Positions 1-9,051 of a stretch of DNA of 64,000 nucleotides are shown one piece after another. The notes under the pieces were generated by a model that saw only the letters and a list, made by a program, of their open reading frames with translations, searched no databases and was not told where the DNA came from. Made by a program: the position numbers and the translations under genes. Within the stretch, counting starts at the first letter, position 1; every line of letters starts with the position of its first letter. Where the stretch lies: assembly GCA_027460525.1 (NCBI GenBank), contig JAPZAS010000015.1, forward strand, positions 62,001 through 126,000, given 5' to 3'. The DNA comes from Candidatus Methanoperedens sp. (GTDB lineage Archaea > Halobacteriota > Methanosarcinia > Methanosarcinales > Methanoperedenaceae).

Positions 1-1040
1 TCCCAGATGATCCGATAGCCACCACCTTCAAGGCCTATCGGGATCGGGGTCATGTGTCCTGTGGTGAAAACCATGTTCAACTTGTTTTCTCCGGAATTTG
101 CGTTCAGAACAGTAACTAACGGGAAAGGGGCATCTGGCAGTATTGGTACAGTATTCATTATTTCATGTCGGATCTGTATTTCGTTATCTTTAAACCCGGC
201 TATTATTTTTTTGTTCTTCCAGAATTCAAGGACTGTACTCTTTGATCCTGTGTGGTTCATATTGGTGATGTTGCCAAAGGAGAATGTGTATGTCCCGGTC
301 TCGTCTCCACCTTTCACCTGGGTTGCCTGCCCCCAGTCCCATCCCAGGTCATCCTGCCAGAGCCAGTAACCCCAGTTGTGGTCATGATACCCTCTTACGT
401 TTTTAAATGTGTATGTCTTTTCCTCTGCAGTCCCTCTATTGACGGTGAATTTACCGTTCACTTTCATCTTTGGCGATGCTGAAAGCCAGTTGATTATCCT
501 GCCTTCCCCAAGAGGAACACTGAAAACAGGGGCATGCTCAGCCTCTGGTTTGAATATCGCATCAAAAACCGACCGGGTATCTGCAGATACAACATGCAGG
601 TGATATCCTTCTTTGGTCAGTCTTACACTACTTCCAGCTATCCTCATGTCAGGCGTCATGTCCGACCATTCTGCAAGGGTAACAGGATATACATCCGCGG
701 TAAGATTCTCCTTGACTAGGGTGAAGTAACTCATAAGGACTACGGCAGCGCTCATCCCCGGGTCTGAAACATTTCCATTCAGGGTCAATGTTGTTATGAA
801 TGAAAGGTTTTGCTCATCATCAAGGATATTGAAATAGTGCCATTCTTTATACATGAGGACCCCTGGATAGCCTCTGGTTGGGGGATGGAAAGCGTCTATT
901 TCAGATAATTTATTTTTAAGGCTTCCACTTTCCATTGCAGCTCCTGTTCCATATTCAGCAATTACAGGCGATGCAACAGATAGAAATCCGGCGCATGTTA
1001 ATGCTATTACGCAAAGCAAATTGATTGTTCTCTTGTTCAT
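1..1040 (-). CDS. Exported CrtC/AttH-like (lipocalin-type) protein, partial
   Basis: The minus strand is open from an ATG at 1040 to the left edge, giving at least 346 residues with no stop, so the 3' end lies outside the window. An AGAGGAG ribosome site sits 8 bases upstream of the ATG. The first ~28 residues form a signal peptide (Lys/Arg, hydrophobic stretch, Ala-rich end), so the protein is exported. The motif GYHDHNWGYW followed by a Trp-rich segment (DLGWDWGQ) resembles carotenoid 1,2-hydratase/AttH-type proteins, which have paired lipocalin-like barrels. The substrate cannot be inferred. The gene is certain; the family assignment rests on one motif. Confidence 0.7.
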   Translation of the reverse strand, partial: MNKRTINLLCVIALTCAGFLSVASPVIAEYGTGAAMESGSLKNKLSEIDAFHPPTRGYPGVLMYKEWHYFNILDDEQNLSFITTLTLNGNVSDPGMSAAVVLMSYFTLVKENLTADVYPVTLAEWSDMTPDMRIAGSSVRLTKEGYHLHVVSADTRSVFDAIFKPEAEHAPVFSVPLGEGRIINWLSASPKMKVNGKFTVNRGTAEEKTYTFKNVRGYHDHNWGYWLWQDDLGWDWGQATQVKGGDETGTYTFSFGNITNMNHTGSKSTVLEFWKNKKIIAGFKDNEIQIRHEIMNTVPILPDAPFPLVTVLNANSGENKLNMVFTTGHMTPIPIGLEGGGYRIIW

Positions 1041-1202
1041 GTTTTAGACTCCTCTTTATATTTTATTTTTCAGGCCAATTGGCTGTATCTTTGTTCTGAG
1101 ATGTTAAAATAAGATGAATAGCAGGAATACATTTTGCTGATTTTTCACCGTAATCCCTCATCTCCCGTTTATTATGACAAGACAGCAGTCTATAATAATA
1201 TC

Positions 1203-1217
1203 AATTATAAATTTAAA
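1203..1217 (+). promoter_or_regulatory. TATA-like element upstream of tyrS
   Basis: An A/T-only stretch (ATTATAAATTTAAAT) lies about 80 bases before the tyrS ATG at 1292, in the gap between two divergent genes. It resembles an archaeal TATA box. No BRE was scored. Confidence 0.35.
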
Positions 1218-1291
1218 TGTTTCGTTGCGCAGAGTTTATGTGCTTACCTGACATAGAACCGCTGGTTTTGAGGCAACAGGAGTCTTCCATT

Positions 1292-2251
1292 ATGGACAAA
1301 TTAGCGCTTATCACCAGAAATACCGAAGAGGTAGTTACAAAAGAGGAACTTGAAGCACTTGTCAATTCAGACAAACAATGTTCCGCTTACGTGGGCTACG
1401 AACCCAGCGGCAAGATCCACATGGGTCATGTGCTCACCGTTAACAAGCTCCTCGACCTCCAGCAGGCAGGCTTCAAAATCACCGTGCTGCTTGCGGATAT
1501 CCATGCCTATCTCAACGAAAAGGGAACCATGGATGAAGTGAAAAAGATTGCCGACTACAACAAGAGATGTTTCATAGCGCTCGGTCTTGATGAGAAAAAT
1601 ACCAATTTCGTGCTCGGCTCTTCGTACCAGTTGGAGCCTGATTACATGCTGGATGTGCTCAAACTGGCGCGCACCACCACGCTGAACCGCGCACGCCGCA
1701 GCATGGACGAGGTGAGCAGGGATGCAGAGAACCCCAAGGTCTCCCAGATGATTTACCCACTGATGCAGGCGCTGGATATCGCTCATCTGGGAGTTGACGT
1801 GGCTGTGGGAGGCATCGACCAGAGAAAGATTCATATGCTGGCGCGGGAAGGACTGCCCGAGTTCGGATACAGGGCGCCGATATGCATCCATACACCTATC
1901 CTTCTCGGGCTTGATGGCAAGAAGATGTCCTCAAGCAAGGGGAATTACATCTCTGTGGATGACACGCCTGAGGATATAAAAAAGAAACTGAAAGGGGCGT
2001 TCTGCATTGAGGGCGAGGTGAGGGATAATCCCGTTCTTTGCCTTTTCAAATTCCACATCATGCCGCACTATCCTGAAATAACCATCAAGCGCCCTGAAAA
2101 ATACGGCGGAGACTTGCATTACAACAGTTACGAAGCGCTTGAATCCGATTTTGCAGAAAAGGCGCTTCACCCGATGGATTTGAAAGCAGCGGCTGCTGAG
2201 TATATGAATATGATACTTGAACCTGTGAGGAAGTTGATGGTGGAGATATGA
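1292..2251 (+). CDS. tyrS: Tyrosyl-tRNA synthetase (archaeal type)
   Basis: Class I synthetase that charges tRNA-Tyr with tyrosine. From the ATG at 1292 it has 319 residues, the normal archaeal length. The HIGH-type motif is HMGH at residues 43-46. The KMSKS-type loop is KMSSSKGN near residue 210. The segment ending LARTTTLNRARRSMDEV is typical of TyrRS. AGGAG at 1278-1282 fixes the start at 1292; a longer reading from 1217 adds 25 residues outside the family. The stop overlaps the next gene by 4 bases, so the two are probably cotranscribed. Confidence 0.95.
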   Translation: MDKLALITRNTEEVVTKEELEALVNSDKQCSAYVGYEPSGKIHMGHVLTVNKLLDLQQAGFKITVLLADIHAYLNEKGTMDEVKKIADYNKRCFIALGLDEKNTNFVLGSSYQLEPDYMLDVLKLARTTTLNRARRSMDEVSRDAENPKVSQMIYPLMQALDIAHLGVDVAVGGIDQRKIHMLAREGLPEFGYRAPICIHTPILLGLDGKKMSSSKGNYISVDDTPEDIKKKLKGAFCIEGEVRDNPVLCLFKFHIMPHYPEITIKRPEKYGGDLHYNSYEALESDFAEKALHPMDLKAAAAEYMNMILEPVRKLMVEI

Positions 2252-2541
2252 TTACGCACATAGTTTTCTTTAAATTGAAAGACCGAAGCCCGCGAAGTGT
2301 TGAGAAGGCAAGAGATGTTCTGCTGGGTATGAAAGGCAAAATACCTCAGTTGCGTCATTTTGAGGTGGGGACAGATGTTCTTCATTCCGAGCGTTCGTAT
2401 GACATTGCTCTTGTGACGAAATTTGATTCGATGGATGACTTGCAGGCATATCAGGCGCATCCGCTGCATGTTGAAGTGGCAAAGTACATGACTTCGGTGA
2501 GAGAAGCAGCGCCTACAGTGGATTATGAATCGAAAAAGTAA
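2248..2541 (+). CDS. Dabb (stress-responsive A/B barrel) domain protein
   Basis: This 97-residue protein starts MITHIVFFKLKD and has the short beta-alpha-beta pattern and the late HPLH segment of Dabb domain proteins, which form dimeric ferredoxin-like barrels. Its start overlaps the tyrS stop by 4 bases (ATGA), indicating translational coupling. Members vary in role and the substrate here is unknown. Confidence 0.8.
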   Translation: MITHIVFFKLKDRSPRSVEKARDVLLGMKGKIPQLRHFEVGTDVLHSERSYDIALVTKFDSMDDLQAYQAHPLHVEVAKYMTSVREAAPTVDYESKK

Positions 2542-2565
2542 TGACATCTGCGTTTATTGCGGTTT

Positions 2566-3072
2566 TTATAATCCCAGATAATCTCCCTGTATCCTCACAA
2601 CTTCGGTGCTGTCCTTTGCATTGGAGTACCTTTCCAGAGGCTCTTGGTTTAGTTCCAAAAATATCGGTCCCCACTTGAACTTGTTCAATATAAGCGCCGC
2701 CTGCTCTTTCTCCCCAAGTATGTAGAGCGCCGCAGCAAAAGCCTCAACCGTGCTCAGCTTGAAAGGCTTTCCGTAGTTCACAGCGTTGGCGGCAAGCAGG
2801 TACGGCAGGGCGCGGTGCCTGAGCCTGAGTTTCTGCAGTACCGGGAACACTCGCTCAACCTCCTCCCATGAGCAGTCAAGCACCACGATGCCCCTGCCTG
2901 CATCATCAGCAGGAGAAAGCGCCTGCTCGGAAAATGGGTCAAGGAATAGCGCTTCGCGGGGAAGGTCTTTTGGGGAATCATGCAGCGTTGCCAGATTGAA
3001 CCTGGCAAGTTTTTTCCCTGTGCACTTTTTGGGGTCGCACTGGCGGGCATGGTAGAGGTGGAGGGGAATCAT
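2566..3072 (-). CDS. tsr3: rRNA aminocarboxypropyltransferase Tsr3 (DUF367)
   Basis: Tsr3 transfers the aminocarboxypropyl group of S-adenosylmethionine to a modified uridine in small-subunit rRNA. The signature [14 protein letters not shown] lies near the N-terminus and a conserved [20 protein letters not shown] segment follows. From the chosen ATG at 3072 it has 168 residues, about the archaeal norm. A longer reading to 3129 adds 19 hydrophobic residues that the family lacks. It is transcribed divergently from hdrC. Confidence 0.9.
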   Translation of the reverse strand: MIPLHLYHARQCDPKKCTGKKLARFNLATLHDSPKDLPREALFLDPFSEQALSPADDAGRGIVVLDCSWEEVERVFPVLQKLRLRHRALPYLLAANAVNYGKPFKLSTVEAFAAALYILGEKEQAALILNKFKWGPIFLELNQEPLERYSNAKDSTEVVRIQGDYLGL

Positions 3073-3105
3073 ACACTTTAATTGATATTGCGGCTTTATT
3101 ATTAT

Positions 3106-3117
3106 ATCCTTAAATAC
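3106..3117 (+). promoter_or_regulatory. Probable TATA box for hdrC-hdrB
   Basis: The stretch TCCTTAAATACA lies about 25-30 bases before the hdrC ATG at 3140, the usual archaeal spacing for a nearly leaderless transcript. Confidence 0.4.
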
Positions 3118-3139
3118 AAGTTTCCACATTATTCACTCA

Positions 3140-3583
3140 ATGAAAAGCTCCGAGATACTCACCTGTTTCCAGTGCGGCACATGCACGGGAAGCTGCCCCT
3201 CAGGCAGGTACACAAGCCTGAACGTCAGGAGGATTATCAAAGATTCCCTACAGAAAGACATCTCAGATGAACTTGACCTCTGGATGTGCACCACCTGCTA
3301 CAACTGCCAGGAAAGATGCCCGCGCGGAATAAAAATAACCGACGAGATACTCAAACTCCGAAGCGAAGCCGTGAAAAAAGGAAAAGTGCTCCCGGCGCAC
3401 AGAGCTGTATGCAGATATCTTATCGAAACAGGGCATGCCATACCGATCGATGAAATGCACATATCCATCAGGAAACAAATAGGGCTTGCTGAGCCAGAAA
3501 CTGTCCATAAGTATCCAAAAGCCCGGAAGGAAGTAAAAACTCTCCTCAAATCTACCGGATTCGATGAGCTGATAAAAAAATGA
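3140..3583 (+). CDS. hdrC: Heterodisulfide reductase subunit C
   Basis: Iron-sulfur electron carrier of heterodisulfide reductase, which reduces CoM-S-S-CoB or a related disulfide. The 147 residues hold two complete [4Fe-4S] motifs: Cys 9, 12, 15, 19 and Cys 50, 53, 56, 60, each ending CP. Length fits soluble HdrC; there are no membrane helices. The stop overlaps the hdrB ATG by 4 bases, so the pair is translationally coupled. No hdrA lies nearby. Confidence 0.93.
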   Translation: MKSSEILTCFQCGTCTGSCPSGRYTSLNVRRIIKDSLQKDISDELDLWMCTTCYNCQERCPRGIKITDEILKLRSEAVKKGKVLPAHRAVCRYLIETGHAIPIDEMHISIRKQIGLAEPETVHKYPKARKEVKTLLKSTGFDELIKK

Positions 3584-4485
3584 AGGAACTGTCTCTTTTT
3601 CTGGGATGCCTCATCCCTAACCGCTATCCTGGTATTGAAAAAGCCACAAGACTCGTTCTTGACAGGCTTGATATTAAATGGAGCGAACTGAAAGAGGCTT
3701 CATGCTGTCCCGCACCGGGAGTATTCCGTTCATTTGACAGAACAACCTGGCTTGCTATCGCATCAAGGAATCTTGCGCTTGCAGAGGATAAGAACACGGA
3801 TTTGCTCACGATCTGCAACGGTTGTTTCAGCTCGCTGATGGATGCCAATAATACCCTGAAAAACGATAGTATTCTCAGGAATGAAGTGAACACGCACCTT
3901 AAAAAAATAGGCAGGGAATACCTCGGTACCATAGAGGTCAGGCACATAATAGAATTCCTCTACAGAGATATCGGCGCGAAGAATCTGGGCAAGTTTATAG
4001 AGAAACCTCTTGAGGTCAGGGCTGCTGTGCATTACGGATGCCATTTACTGAAACCCACAAAGGACAGAAAGCTTGGGACGGCACAATGCCCCGTGTTTTT
4101 TGATGAGCTTGTTGAGGCTACGGGTGCTGTGAGCGTGCCATACGAAGGCAAAACAAGCTGCTGCGGTGCTGGCGGAGGTGTGCGGTCTGCAATGCCTGAG
4201 ACTTCCTTAAAGATGACAGAATACAAACTTGAACGGATGAAAAAAGCAGGCGTTGACTGTATAGTGAATGCCTGTCCCTTCTGCCATCTGCAATACGATG
4301 CAGGACAGGTAGAACTTGCGAAAGCCGGAAAAATCTATAGCCTGCCTGTGGTTCACTACAGCCAGTTGCTCGGGCTTGTATTTGGGTATACGCCAGAGGA
4401 GGTAGGACTGCGCCTGAATGCAATTATAAACCCTGATTTTGAAGAAAAAATAGCACAGATACAAAAAAGAAATAACAGGGATTAG
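3580..4485 (+). CDS. hdrB: Heterodisulfide reductase subunit B
   Basis: Catalytic subunit. Two CCG-type cysteine-rich motifs are complete: LGC, SCCPAP and CNGC in the first half; GCHLLKP, SCCGAGGG and CPFC in the second. These hold the non-cubane iron-sulfur clusters where the disulfide is cleaved. The 301 residues match the family. The start overlaps hdrC. The partner HdrA must be encoded elsewhere, or the pair serves a different electron-bifurcating complex. Confidence 0.93.
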   Translation: MKELSLFLGCLIPNRYPGIEKATRLVLDRLDIKWSELKEASCCPAPGVFRSFDRTTWLAIASRNLALAEDKNTDLLTICNGCFSSLMDANNTLKNDSILRNEVNTHLKKIGREYLGTIEVRHIIEFLYRDIGAKNLGKFIEKPLEVRAAVHYGCHLLKPTKDRKLGTAQCPVFFDELVEATGAVSVPYEGKTSCCGAGGGVRSAMPETSLKMTEYKLERMKKAGVDCIVNACPFCHLQYDAGQVELAKAGKIYSLPVVHYSQLLGLVFGYTPEEVGLRLNAIINPDFEEKIAQIQKRNNRD

Positions 4486-4641
4486 TGGGCAGATGGGGGT
4501 TTGATGGTGGTGGTAAAAAAGTTTATTTTTCTGCCCACTATAATTCGTATATATGCGAACATAATATTTATAGTTTACGCATGTGCCTTTAAATATAAAG
4601 AAAAAAATTGTGCAAATCCTTCGTTGGCGGATTAAAAACGT

Positions 4642-5610
4642 ATGAACATCGGAAAGTTGCGATTGGATGGGAATCTCATATTAGCCCCCATGTCTGATGT
4701 TACAAACCTGCCATTCAGGCTGCTTTGCAAAAAATACGGGGCATCGTTGGTTTATTCAGAGATGAAATGTTCTGAGGCAATTGTGCGGCAAAACCAAAAA
4801 AGCACAGCAAGATGTTTTATATGCAAGGATGAGAGACCCTCGGGAATACAGTTATTGGGTTCGGATCCGGTTATTCTGGTTAACTCAGCACTTATATTGC
4901 AAGAAATATTCAATCCCGATGTTTTTGACATGAACCTCGGATGCCCTGCACAGAGCGTTATTAAAAATGGGTTTGGGTCAGCGCTCCTGGAAAAACACGA
5001 ATTAATCAGGGAAATCATAAAACAACTTCGTGATTCCTTGAATGTGCCGCTCACCGCGAAAATCAGGATACTGAACAGGTTTGAGGAAACCCTTAAAATC
5101 GCGAGGATTATTGAGAACGCTGGCGCAGATGCGATTACAGTTCATGGAAGGACGCAAAAGCAGGGGTATTCAGGAAAATCTAATCTTGAGGTCATTAAAG
5201 GTATCAAAAGTGAGCTGTCAATTCCAGTAATTGCAAACGGGGACATCGTTGATGAAAAAACTGCGAAGCATGTGCTTGAATATACGCAGTGTGACGGGCT
5301 AATGATAGGACGGGCTGCCATCGGCAACCCTTATATTTTCCGCAGACTCAAGCATTACATGGATCATGGAGAACTTTTATCGCAGCAGACGACTGAGGAG
5401 CGACTGGATGACTTTTTTGAATACGAGGCTACGTGCCGCAGGTATGGTTTGTTCTCGTTCAGGGATTTGAATGTAAAAGCTATGTGGTTCACCAAAGGCA
5501 TGAAAAATATCAAGCCAACGCGCATGGAAATAAATCAAACAAAGGATATTGGGTCGTTACTGGAAATCATGCATGGATTGAAGGTTACCAATATTAACCA
5601 TACCCTTTAA
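4642..5610 (+). CDS. tRNA-dihydrouridine synthase (Dus family)
   Basis: FMN enzyme that reduces uridines in the tRNA D-loop. The N-terminus LAPMSDVTNLPFR is the usual Dus barrel start, and MNLGCPAQSVIKNGFGSAL carries the catalytic-Cys region. AITVHGRTQKQGYSGKS and VIANGDIVD are further Dus motifs. The C-terminal helical domain is present. 322 residues is normal. It stands alone behind a 155-base AT-rich gap with TATA-like sequence near 4565-4595. Confidence 0.9.
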   Translation: MNIGKLRLDGNLILAPMSDVTNLPFRLLCKKYGASLVYSEMKCSEAIVRQNQKSTARCFICKDERPSGIQLLGSDPVILVNSALILQEIFNPDVFDMNLGCPAQSVIKNGFGSALLEKHELIREIIKQLRDSLNVPLTAKIRILNRFEETLKIARIIENAGADAITVHGRTQKQGYSGKSNLEVIKGIKSELSIPVIANGDIVDEKTAKHVLEYTQCDGLMIGRAAIGNPYIFRRLKHYMDHGELLSQQTTEERLDDFFEYEATCRRYGLFSFRDLNVKAMWFTKGMKNIKPTRMEINQTKDIGSLLEIMHGLKVTNINHTL

Positions 5611-5636
5611 TACAAAAAACCCTTATTCTAAATCCC

Positions 5637-7346
5637 ATGCACGGCTGGACAGGTAAAACCGTAACCATTGATTTGACTGACAGCGAAATAAAGGATTCAA
5701 AGAGCAATTCCAATAATCTTCGTTCCTTTATCGGGGGAAGGGGGCTTGGAATAAAATTATATTACGATGCCATAGACCCGAATATCGGGCCGCTAACGCC
5801 TGACAATATTCTCATCTTCGCAACAGGTCCGCTTACGGGGACAGCAGCCCCGATGTCAGGCAGGCATGTCATGGTATCCAAATCCCCCCTTACAGGCACG
5901 ATATTTGATTCAAGCAGTGGCGGGTTTTTCGGGAAAGAGCTAAAGTTCGCAGGAATCGATGCATTGGTAATAAAAGGCAAAGCTGAAGAACCAGTTTACA
6001 TCGCTGTCAAAAACGATGAAATCGAAATACGAAGAGCAGATGAGTTATGGGGGGAAAACGTCAGGGCATGCACCCAGAAACTGTCATCAAGTGGGCGCGT
6101 GGCGTGCATAGGTCGCGCGGGCGAGAAGCTTGTTCCGATAGCCAATGTCATGAACGACTATTTCCATGCCTGCGGGCGGGGAGGGCTTGGCGCGGTCATG
6201 GGGTCAAAGAAGCTGAAAGCGGTTGTGGTAAAAGGAGAGAGGAAACCTGAGATTGCGGATGAGGAGGCATTTGGGAAAGCGCTCCTGGATGCGCTGAACC
6301 TCGCAAAAAATGACGCATCAAAAGGACTTTCAATGTACGGGACTTCAGCAATGGCAAACCTGATGAACTATATGAAGCTCCTGCCTGCACAGAACTTCAG
6401 GAAAAGCGGGTTTGCAGGTATGGATAAAGTCTCTGGTGAATTCATCAAGGAGCATTACGACATCAGAGGTCATGCCTGCTATAACTGCACCATCGCATGC
6501 AAGCACGTCATTAAAAGCGGCGCATTTGAGGGGCATGAAGTCCCGGAATATGAGACCTTGTGGGCGTACGGACCAGACAATAACAATGCGGATATGGATG
6601 CCATTATCAAGGTCAACCGCCTCTGCAATGACTACGGTTTAGACACAATCTCTTCAGGTTCTACAATTGCGGCTTATGCTGAAATAATTGGCGAAGACAT
6701 AAAAGAATTGGCAGGGAATGTTGAGAAGATAGGCGAAAAGGAGGGAATTGGGGAAGAGCTCGGTAAGGGGTCAAAGGCTCTTTCAAAATTGCGAGGAAAA
6801 GATGCTGCGATGCAGGTCAAGGGGCTTGAGCTTCCTGGCTATGACCCGCGCGGCGCCTTCGGGATGGCGCTTGCCTATGCAACCTCGAACCGCGGGGGAT
6901 GTCATCTGCGCGCCTACATGATTGCGCCTGAGATTCTGGGAAAGCCCATGAAGGTTGAGCCAAAGACATTTTCAGGAAAGGCAGAGCTTGTCAGCATATT
7001 CCAGAATGCGACGGCAGCCCTTGATTCGCTTGTGCTGTGCATTTTCTCTTCGTTTGCGATATCGGAAGTGGAGTTTGCGAACATGCTGAGCGCGGCGACA
7101 GGTATGGATTATTCGACTGAGGAGTTCCGCAAAGTCGGCGAGAGAATCTGGAACCTTGAGCGGCTGTTTAATATCGGGGCAGGATTCTCGCGAAAGGATG
7201 ATACTCTGCCTGAGAGGTTCTTCGGGAGCGGCGGGATTAATAAGGCTGAGTTTGAGAAGGCGCTGGATGAGTATTATGCTCTCAGGGGATGGGATGAGAA
7301 CGGGGTGCCGACGAGGGAGAAGCTGAAAGAATTGGGTCTTCTCTAA
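5637..7346 (+). CDS. Aldehyde:ferredoxin oxidoreductase (tungsten type)
   Basis: Oxidises aldehydes to acids with ferredoxin as acceptor, using a tungsten (or molybdenum) pterin and one [4Fe-4S] cluster. It begins GWTGKTVTIDLT and has the GGRGLGIKLYYD and GPLTGTAAPMSGRH motifs of the pterin-binding N-terminal domain. Cluster ligands C281, C284 and C288 (CYNCTIAC) are visible, with a late Cys (LVLCIF) as the likely fourth. Length (569) is slightly below the ~600 typical of AOR. It follows dus by 26 bases on the same strand. Substrate range is not predictable. Confidence 0.88.
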   Translation: MHGWTGKTVTIDLTDSEIKDSKSNSNNLRSFIGGRGLGIKLYYDAIDPNIGPLTPDNILIFATGPLTGTAAPMSGRHVMVSKSPLTGTIFDSSSGGFFGKELKFAGIDALVIKGKAEEPVYIAVKNDEIEIRRADELWGENVRACTQKLSSSGRVACIGRAGEKLVPIANVMNDYFHACGRGGLGAVMGSKKLKAVVVKGERKPEIADEEAFGKALLDALNLAKNDASKGLSMYGTSAMANLMNYMKLLPAQNFRKSGFAGMDKVSGEFIKEHYDIRGHACYNCTIACKHVIKSGAFEGHEVPEYETLWAYGPDNNNADMDAIIKVNRLCNDYGLDTISSGSTIAAYAEIIGEDIKELAGNVEKIGEKEGIGEELGKGSKALSKLRGKDAAMQVKGLELPGYDPRGAFGMALAYATSNRGGCHLRAYMIAPEILGKPMKVEPKTFSGKAELVSIFQNATAALDSLVLCIFSSFAISEVEFANMLSAATGMDYSTEEFRKVGERIWNLERLFNIGAGFSRKDDTLPERFFGSGGINKAEFEKALDEYYALRGWDENGVPTREKLKELGLL

Positions 7347-7465
7347 AAATCGCAAAGTCCACCGAAGGCGGATTTGGGTGAAGTGAGGCGCTACCGACCG
7401 AAACTGCGTGTTATATTAGTCGGAACATAGGAGACCGAGCCAAGTGCAAGGGATTTTGCGAAGAG

Positions 7466-7849
7466 TTGAATTGTGGGCTTAAATAAATTTTATATCAACG
7501 CCTTCATCATTGGAAGTATTAACCAATAATCTTTCTATCTTAATAGATCTCATTTTATATTCTTCAATAATTGATATTTCATCTAATGAGTCAATTATCG
7601 GCTTTAAGAAATTATCTAAATCGTTCTTGTCTTTCCCAACTCTTGATTTCTCTAGAAATAATTTAATTTCAATCCCAAACTCTGAATTTATTTTCTGATA
7701 ATCTTTGAAAGATTCTTTTATGTCGTTCTTAAACTTCCAATAAGGGCTTCCTTCTTTAGTTGGGCCACCAAAAGTAACTGGCTTGGTAAATATTCTTGAC
7801 ATGATATTATTTAATTGGTTGATGTTTTGTTTTCTAGCCCACAATTCAA
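7466..7849. repeat. 14-bp perfect inverted repeats flanking the RusA-like ORF
   Basis: TTGAATTGTGGGCT at 7466-7479 is the exact reverse complement of AGCCCACAATTCAA at 7836-7849. The two arms bracket a single AT-rich ORF, with the left arm ending at its stop codon. This could be a small mobile cassette or the trace of an insertion. No target-site duplication was found. Confidence 0.6.
7479..7802 (-). CDS. RusA-like Holliday junction resolvase family protein
   Basis: From the ATG at 7802 this encodes 107 residues. The segment GKDKNDLDNFLKPIIDSLDE is the acidic signature of RusA-type resolvases (DLDN...KP..D.L), which are normally found in prophages. An upstream in-frame ATG at 7844 lies inside the right inverted-repeat arm and is less likely. 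It is much richer in AT than its neighbours, consistent with transfer. No other phage gene is near. Whether it is active or a relic is open. Confidence 0.6.
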   Translation of the reverse strand: MSRIFTKPVTFGGPTKEGSPYWKFKNDIKESFKDYQKINSEFGIEIKLFLEKSRVGKDKNDLDNFLKPIIDSLDEISIIEEYKMRSIKIERLLVNTSNDEGVDIKFI

Positions 7850-7996
7850 TTGAATATAACGTTCACAGATTTACAATGTTTCGCCTATAATCCCATTCAT
7901 ACACGACTGCTGCCAGGTGCGAAGCGAACATAGCCGCTGTTATCCGAGTGCGGTACCATCGAAGCGAGCGACAACGAGCGGAGAGTTGTTGGTGTA

Positions 7997-8803
7997 TTAT
8001 TTCTTCCTCCTTGGAGGAGTTTGCGGTGGAAGTTGTGAGACAATTTGATTTTTTACATCTTGTAACCATAGAATTGAATTTTCATATTTCTGTTGGTCTT
8101 TCTGTTTCTTTGAAATCAGTTTTAGGCCAGTTAGATTTTTAATGCTCTCATCAATAGTAAGTAATATCACAGCGCCTGCTTCACTATGACCACCTAAAGG
8201 CAACAAAGCTAAACCATCAAGAAAAGTTCCATCTTTGAATGGGATTTTATGGCATCTCTTTATACGTATATTTTTTTCTAATCCGAATTCAATATTAAAA
8301 ATACCAAAATTTCGTTCAATTGCTAATGGTGATATCATAATACCTATCCAATTTAAATCGTTTTCGTAATTATGAGCATCTATAATTGGCGGCCCATATA
8401 TCGTAGTTGGTACAACTTCATTATGGAATAATCCATTATAAATTATATAATCACCATATGAAATGCAACCTTTTATCGGAAATTCCCATCTAATATACTT
8501 AAATAATAAATATGAACACGCATAAGTAATATCTCTAAAACTTTCTTCGGAATCATCATCAGTAGCGATAAATATAGTATCGGATGCAAGTATAAATTGA
8601 AGATTTTTTTTATATTTATTGTTAACTTCCACAAGTAGATTATAAAATCGTGTTATAAAGTCAATTATCCGATCTTCTTTCAAAGATAATTCTGAAAAAC
8701 CCAATACATCAATTACTGCTACGTACCCTTGTTTCTTCATGATTGGATGACATTCAATACATTTCTCTGATTCATCCGATTTTATATCTTTACTGGGGCA
8801 CAT
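7997..8803 (-). CDS. Protein with class III nucleotide-cyclase homology domain
   Basis: 268 residues from ATG 8803; an internal ATG at 8740 (residue 22) would start directly at the domain. VIDVLGFS (Asp32) and ASDTIF (Asp75) match the two metal-binding aspartates of class III cyclases in sequence and spacing (43 residues), and IKGCISYGD matches the next beta-hairpin. GPPIIDAHNYE aligns with the GxxVNxAARLE segment, but the catalytic Asn and Arg appear replaced, so activity is doubtful. The N-terminal leader has a CIECH motif. The gene is AT-rich and lies next to the RusA-like ORF, suggesting an accessory island. Confidence 0.55.
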   Translation of the reverse strand: MCPSKDIKSDESEKCIECHPIMKKQGYVAVIDVLGFSELSLKEDRIIDFITRFYNLLVEVNNKYKKNLQFILASDTIFIATDDDSEESFRDITYACSYLLFKYIRWEFPIKGCISYGDYIIYNGLFHNEVVPTTIYGPPIIDAHNYENDLNWIGIMISPLAIERNFGIFNIEFGLEKNIRIKRCHKIPFKDGTFLDGLALLPLGGHSEAGAVILLTIDESIKNLTGLKLISKKQKDQQKYENSILWLQDVKNQIVSQLPPQTPPRRKK

Positions 8804-9051
8804 TATTTACTTCCTTCTCGTTTCCCACTGCACCAACCAATTTCGAACAACTTCTCCATATACGACATCCGTGTCATAAATCCTTCCATTTTGGTATTAT
8901 GTCTCGCATTTATATCGTCTATGCCACCTTTTGCCTGAACTTCATTCATTTTTCTTTTACTCTGGATTTAATATAAAATCCAGTGGACTTTTTTATCCTA
9001 CCTATATACTTACATTGAGCAATAAGGCAGAACAAGTATTAAAAAATCCAT

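Noticed and set aside
7863-8069. 68-residue minus-strand frame between two accessory genes
   Set aside because: Overlaps the cyclase-like gene end and has no protein-like pattern; probably rearranged flank sequence.
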